From Chamaecyparis obtusa (Eukaryota > Streptophyta > Pinopsida > Cupressales > Cupressaceae): 64,000 bases of DNA. The first letter of the stretch is position 1, and each line of letters starts with the position of its first letter. The notes under the pieces are model-generated. The model saw only the letters and a program-made list of their open reading frames with translations, searched no databases and was not told the DNA's origin. The stretch spans positions 69,501 through 133,500 of the forward strand of contig BSBK01005649.1 of assembly GCA_027943335.1 (NCBI GenBank), given 5' to 3'. A program made the position numbers and the translations under genes. Positions 59,512 through 64,000 of this stretch are shown piece by piece.

Positions 59512-61726
59512 GGGGTCAGATGAGCTTCCACCTTCATGTGGTTAGCCCTATTAAGTAGAGAATGTTAAACTATTCTCAAAATAAAGAGAAGATCAATAAT
59601 TTAAGATCTCAATCCACGTACAACAAATATATATCGATCCATCTCAATGGCTACAAAATCAATAGATCTCTGTCAAGAACCCAGTTGCAAAGAAACACCA
59701 TAGATCGCACCATGAACCCATTGTGAAGAGACATCCAATGTCTCATAAGTTTCATCAAACGATCCACTTTCTATAATATAAGTCTCTTAGCTCGGTTCAC
59801 CAAGAAGAAGAGTTCTCCCAAGTCATCACGGACACCATAGTGATCTACGAATCTCCAATGTACAAGTTTTGTACGTCGCTCTCTCGACATCACACCTAAC
59901 TCATTCAAAATTGTGGAAAAAATGGTAGATGATCCCAATGATCCATCACAACCCAATCTCAACAACAACAATGCAAAGAGTATCTTGATTCTATCTTCAA
60001 GCTGATTAATGCATAGTCTACCAAAATCCAAGTCAAGTCACTACTACACTCCATAGGAACAAAGGACATCAAATTTAGACTAAAGAAGTCAAGAAGTCAC
60101 TCGAATCAGATATGAATGCAATCAAGTCCACCTATATCCTATGAACACATCAGGAAGAATGCATCTCTGATCACCGCACTAGCTTCTTGTGTTGGAGCCG
60201 TTGTTGTCACAAGTCTTGATTTGGTAGGATCCATTCAAAATCCAAGTCTCTAGACTTGACTCAATAATCCATAAGCCACTACCAAATCTACTGCAAAGTT
60301 ATCTCTGAATGATCTATAACCAAATCACGAGCAGGAATCAGATTTGCAAGAACACCATTCTGAATCAACAAATATATATATTTAAAAATAAAATCTGATT
60401 GTTATTGTAACTACGATGGCCTCACAACAACGAAAATTATCTGTCACAAACATCTGACATCCAACCATCACATTAACAACATCGCTGTAAAAAAAAACAT
60501 AAATGACAGATATCCATCGTAAATGTCCAACACATGTCCATCGCATGTACAACATAGTCATCGTTACAAACCATAAACAACAGATATCTATCATAAAATT
60601 CCGATTGATATCCGTTGCATTAATAGCATTTCCATTAGTGAACAAGTTACAAACATTTGCTACCTATCAGAAATTCTAACGGGTCACCATCATTTGTATT
60701 TGTTGTGATAGATAGGCATCCCAATTTTGCCGGCCATAAATAGGTCCAACGACAGGTTCGCTTTGTTGGCAACCTCTTTTTTTGATGGCCATGGTTGTCA
60801 TAATTACGACACCTAAAAAAACCATCTATTTTTCCGACTACAAAACTACAACGTCGGGTGGTGTTTCTTAATCGATAGTATACTGTCTAATTTTAGATGT
60901 TCAACCATTGGAAAAAAGTCTCAAATGTACTAGTGACTGGTCTTTTTCACAAATAGAAAATCCACTCTTGAATGGTGCAATAAGTATCAGTAGAAGAGTT
61001 TGTTAAGTATCTATCAAATTTGTGTTTCACTGGTCCAATGATATCTTACTGATCAGTGATCAGTTTACACATTTCCTTATGTAGTGTTCAAGTGTCTTTC
61101 TTCACTTGTCACTTCTATGTTCTTTGTCTATACCTGTCATATACTTATTAGTCACTGCTTCGGTTAGTGACTTCACCAATCATTTCTTTGAGCAATAAGT
61201 GCATTGCTGCTCACTACCATGTGTGACTTCACTGATTACTTATTTGAACAATAAGTGCATTGCTTCTCACTACCGTGTCATCGATTATCAGTTTCCTAAA
61301 TAGTAAAACTTGTCACTTGTTCCCTAGTATTTGGACATTATTAGTTTAGATAATAATGACATCAATGTCAACACCACTTTACCATTTACCAGTTGCATCC
61401 TTACCGGTAATGCCAACAATCTCCCCCTTTGGCATTCATGACAAATACTATGTTACCAGTCCAATAATACTACCGGTTATCTCCCCCTTTGACAATAATG
61501 CCAAAGGCTTGTCAAACGACCACCTTTCCTAAAGATTTCTCCCCCTTCGAGCAACAGTCCTTGGTCACCAATGTAGTTTAGATGAGGTTATTTTCCTCTG
61601 ATTGAGCTTGTCAAATTGATGATCTCCTTTGTCCTTTTTACTGAAGATTATGAAAGGGAATTACCTCTAATTTACCTTTGAGATATTCAAAGGTACTCTT
61701 TGGTAAAGGATTTGTGAATATGTTAG

Positions 61727-61922
61727 CTACTTGTTTTTTGTGGGAACATATTCCAGCTTGAATTCTTTATTCTGCACTTTCTCTCTTAGATAGTGATACT
61801 TTATAGCAATGTGCTTCGTCTTTGAGTGCATAATAATATTTTTGGATATGTTGATTGCACTTGTGGTGTCATAGAGTATTGCTATCAGTTTAGGTACATT
61901 TTCTTGTATTCCTTCCAATATC
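61727..61922 (-). pseudogene. Copia RNase H C-terminal part
   Basis: The minus strand reads LEGIQENVPKLIAILYDTTS, AINISKNIIMHSKTKHIAIK, YHYLREKV and LEYVPTKNK, the usual end of copia RNase H (family CDNTSAINISKNPVxHSRTKHI). Its upstream half lies beyond the insertion, at 62643 onward. Confidence 0.85.
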
Positions 61923-62642
61923 TGTTGAAAGGAAACTAAGTGAGCGGAAAATAGTTCCCTACGCTAAACTCCGAAGGAGAGGACTGTGAAAATTCATATT
62001 TAACCCTTATCAATTACATAATGTTAATACAATTAACTTAGATGTTGCTGAAATAACATGAATACATGAAAAAAAGAATGACACAATGATATACCCTAGG
62101 GAAAACCTTTCGGTAAAAACCCCAGCACTCCAAAACCTGCACAATGTATTAATCAAAACTGTTACAGTCTACAATACACTTGCAATGGAAGTTCTTTCAG
62201 GAGATCATAAACACTTGAAGACAAATCCGGTAGCATAAAATGTTCTAACAATACACTCGCTTCTCTTCAGAATTCACAACCCTAAAAAATGCTTGTATCA
62301 TGCGCTTCCCTTTTTAGGGTAACTTCCAAAGAACAATCGTATTAGGGTTTTACCATTCTCCAAGAAAATAGGAACCCAAATTTTTTTTGGGGGGTGATGC
62401 CTCGAACCCCATGATTGCAAAAGAGTGTACAGTACTCAACTTTATCAGTTGCCACATGTCTTGCATGTCTTCACCCATCATCGAATCTTTCACAATTAGC
62501 TCTTACAAATATTAATGACCATCATAGGAATCCGTTATAACTGTTTCAATCATGATCACCTTACACATTGTCTAAAGTACTGACATTTAGCAAATAACAA
62601 ATGTAAGGAAATATACAAGGTTGAGACACCTTATTCCTAACA
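61923..62642. mobile_element. Solo-LTR-like insertion, 720 bp, inside the copia RNase H
   Basis: It starts TGTTGAAAGGAAAC and ends TTATTCCTAACA, separating the copia blocks ...STVEAEYVVAEINCT and LEGIQENV. No genes inside. The target duplication is not clean; the flanks share ATCT (AGAT on the minus strand), which would move the ends by one or two bases. CCTAGGGAAAACCTTTCGGT near 62097 is the kind of sequence found in LTRs. Confidence 0.62.
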
Positions 62643-64000
62643 TCTATTTTATTCAGATTACCTATGTGCAGTTGATTTCTGCAACAACATACTCAACCTC
62701 TACTGTAGATTATGATATGCATTTTTTCTTCTTGCTTGTCCATGACACAATCCTTTCTTCAAGAAAGAATGCACCTCCACTTGTGCTCTTTCTCTCATCA
62801 ATGTTACTCACCCAATCTGCATTGGTGAACACTTTTACCTCGAAACCTCCTTTGTGAGGAGACTAGAGACCATATTCTTCAGTCCCCTTTAGATATCTAA
62901 AAATTCTCTTTACTACAATCAAATGTGTCTCTTTTGGGTTTGCAAAGAATCTTGCCACAATACCTAATGCATGTGCAATGTTTGGTCTACTGTGCACATC
63001 ATACTATAATTTACCAATCATTGATCGGTAAAATATCTCATTAATCTCTTTGGCATCATCCTCCTTTGATAACTTGCAGTAAGTTATCATTGGTGTGCGA
63101 ACCAGTCTGGATTCTTCTAGGCCAAATATTTTAAGTATCTCTTTAATATACTTTGACTGAGATATGAATACACCTTTATTAAGTTGATGGACTTGTAGTC
63201 TTATGAAGAATTTTATTGCTCCAATCATGGACATTTCAAATTCTTTCTTCATCTCTTTAGAAAAGTCTTTTCTCATTTAATCATCACCTCCAAAGATGAT
63301 ATCATCCACAAATATTTCATCAATCAAGTTTCCTTCTTTACCGGTTTTGAGATACATATTGTTGTTGTCACATGTTCTTGTGAATCCTATGCTTAGGAGG
63401 TATGATTGTAGTCTCTCATACCAAGCCCTTGGTGCTTGCTTCAGTCCATAGAGAGCCTTCTTCAATTTGGAGACCATATCAGTTTTCTCTATGGATGAGA
63501 AGCCCTTGGACTGCTCTATATATACTTCCTCTTCTAGTATACCATTCAAAAATGTAGATTTTACATCCATTTGATATACTTTAAACCTTTTATGGGCAGA
63601 ATAGGAAAGTATAATTATTACCCCTTATAGTCTTTCTATTGGTGCAAAGGTTTCCCCATAGTCTAGTCCTGCGTCCTATGCATATCCTTTGCAGACTAGC
63701 CTTGCCTTGTTCCTCACCACCTTTCCTTCTTCATTGATCTTGTTTCTGAACACCCACTTGGTGCCTATAACATTATTGTCCTCAGGTCTGAGTACAAGAG
63801 TCCATGTATCATTCTTTACTATTTTCTCTAGCTCCTCTTCCATTGCCTTGACCCAGTTGTCATCCTCCAAAGCTTCTCTGGTAGTTTTAGGTTCTATGCT
63901 AGAAAGAAAATAGGTACTTTCTCTAGCCCTTCTCCTGGTTAGAATGTTGGCACATTTGTCACCGATAATGTTATTAGTGGAGTGATAGGTGACATACCTT
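62643..64000 (-). pseudogene. Copia RT and RNase H (minus strand)
   Basis: Minus-strand blocks: WVKAMEEELEKIVKNDTWTL and KWVFRNKINEEGKVVRNKAR (63870-63676), the start of RT; MDVKSTFLNGILEEEVYIEQ, KKALYGLKQAPRAWYERLQS and the catalytic IFVDDIIFGG (63570-63277); MIGAIKFFIRLQVHQLNKGV and YIKEILKIFGLEESRLVRTP (63276-63004); then RNase H to STVEAEYVVAE (62700-62643). Stops divide the frames, for example near 63275 and 63672. The upstream half of the element lies outside the window. Confidence 0.85.

Larger units (their letters stand above)
57984..61400. other. Non-coding, possibly CACTA 3' region
   Basis: I see no supportable gene. Besides the foldbacks listed separately, 60480-60610 has repeated ACAGATATCYATCRT words, and 60780-60860 has GTCATAATTACGAC, similar to the GTCGTAATTGCGAC words at 22190. 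A CACTA right terminus (ending TTGTAGTG next to a 3-bp duplication) could not be fixed. Confidence 0.45.
61419..64000 (-). mobile_element. Ty1/copia element, minus strand, 3' half, runs off the window
   Basis: Minus-strand order from the window end: RT, RNase H, tail, purine tract (AAAGGGGGAGATTG at 61432-61419), then an LTR start TGTTGGCATTACCGG at 61418 reading left. Two more GGGGGAGAT words lie nearby (61490, 61545), a pattern seen in some copia lineages. Interrupted by a 720-bp insertion and by stops. The LTR's other end is not found. Confidence 0.82.

Noticed and set aside
59771..60031. 86-codon minus-strand frame
   Set aside because: No recognisable family; repetitive, low-support sequence between transposons.
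1..64000. tRNA and rRNA genes
   Set aside because: No cloverleaf with A and B boxes and no rRNA core sequence was seen; the tRNA-like words are retrotransposon primer sites.

Overview
The window is repeat-dense nuclear DNA of a seed plant, most likely a conifer. Three things point there. It carries a Penelope-like element with a GIY-YIG endonuclease, and among plants such elements are known mainly from conifers ('Dryad' elements). Transposons are nested several layers deep. The only host gene is a fragment with plant-type introns. There is no sign of bacterial, organellar or viral genome organisation.

Layout. 1-960: non-coding, with a 127-bp tandem duplication. About 960-8370: a decayed Penelope-like element (RT plus GIY-YIG) split by a young Ty1/copia element (1672-7016; 208-bp LTRs differing at one visible site; target duplication AGGAG). 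8371-13355: pyrimidine-rich and AT-rich non-coding DNA with a 170-bp repeat array. 13356-15218: the last four exons (+ strand) of a p300/CBP-type histone acetyltransferase of the plant HAC family (end of one ZZ finger, a complete ZZ finger, TAZ finger). Its upstream exons are not visible, so the Penelope/copia nest may lie in one of its introns. About 16200-21075: a decayed minus-strand copia element containing a 1.2-kb solo LTR (17061-18263).

22711-41111: an 18.4-kb Ty3/gypsy element of the Tat type. It has 1.03-kb LTRs, gag, protease, a G-patch segment, RT-RNase H, a second RNase H and integrase, then a long 3' region. That 3' region holds tandem repeats and, in antisense, a 629-codon plant mobile domain (PMD) reading frame (36376-38262) with a glutamine-rich stretch, a coiled coil and a proline-rich tail. 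The sense and antisense frames are broken mostly by stop codons explicable as C-to-T decay.

The gypsy element sits inside a repetitive domain (22.08-22.71 and 41.11-53.8 kb) of scrambled direct and inverted modules. This domain also received a 2.3-kb TIR element with a TTA target duplication (44815-47157), a 220-bp MITE-like element, and a 3.0-kb non-autonomous gag-only LTR element (47460-50493). It leads into a multi-exon CACTA (En/Spm, TNP2-type) transposase at 53802-57983, so much of 22-60 kb may be one CACTA element swollen by insertions. 57984-61400 is non-coding with foldback structures. From 61419 to the end lies a minus-strand copia element interrupted by a 720-bp solo-LTR-like insertion.

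The genes do not form one pathway. They belong to selfish elements in different states of decay plus the 3' end of one chromatin gene. The most unusual items are the antisense PMD frame in the Tat element, the Penelope/GIY-YIG element with a copia element inside its RT, the gag-only LTR element, and the TIR element whose empty site is preserved in paralogous repeats nearby.
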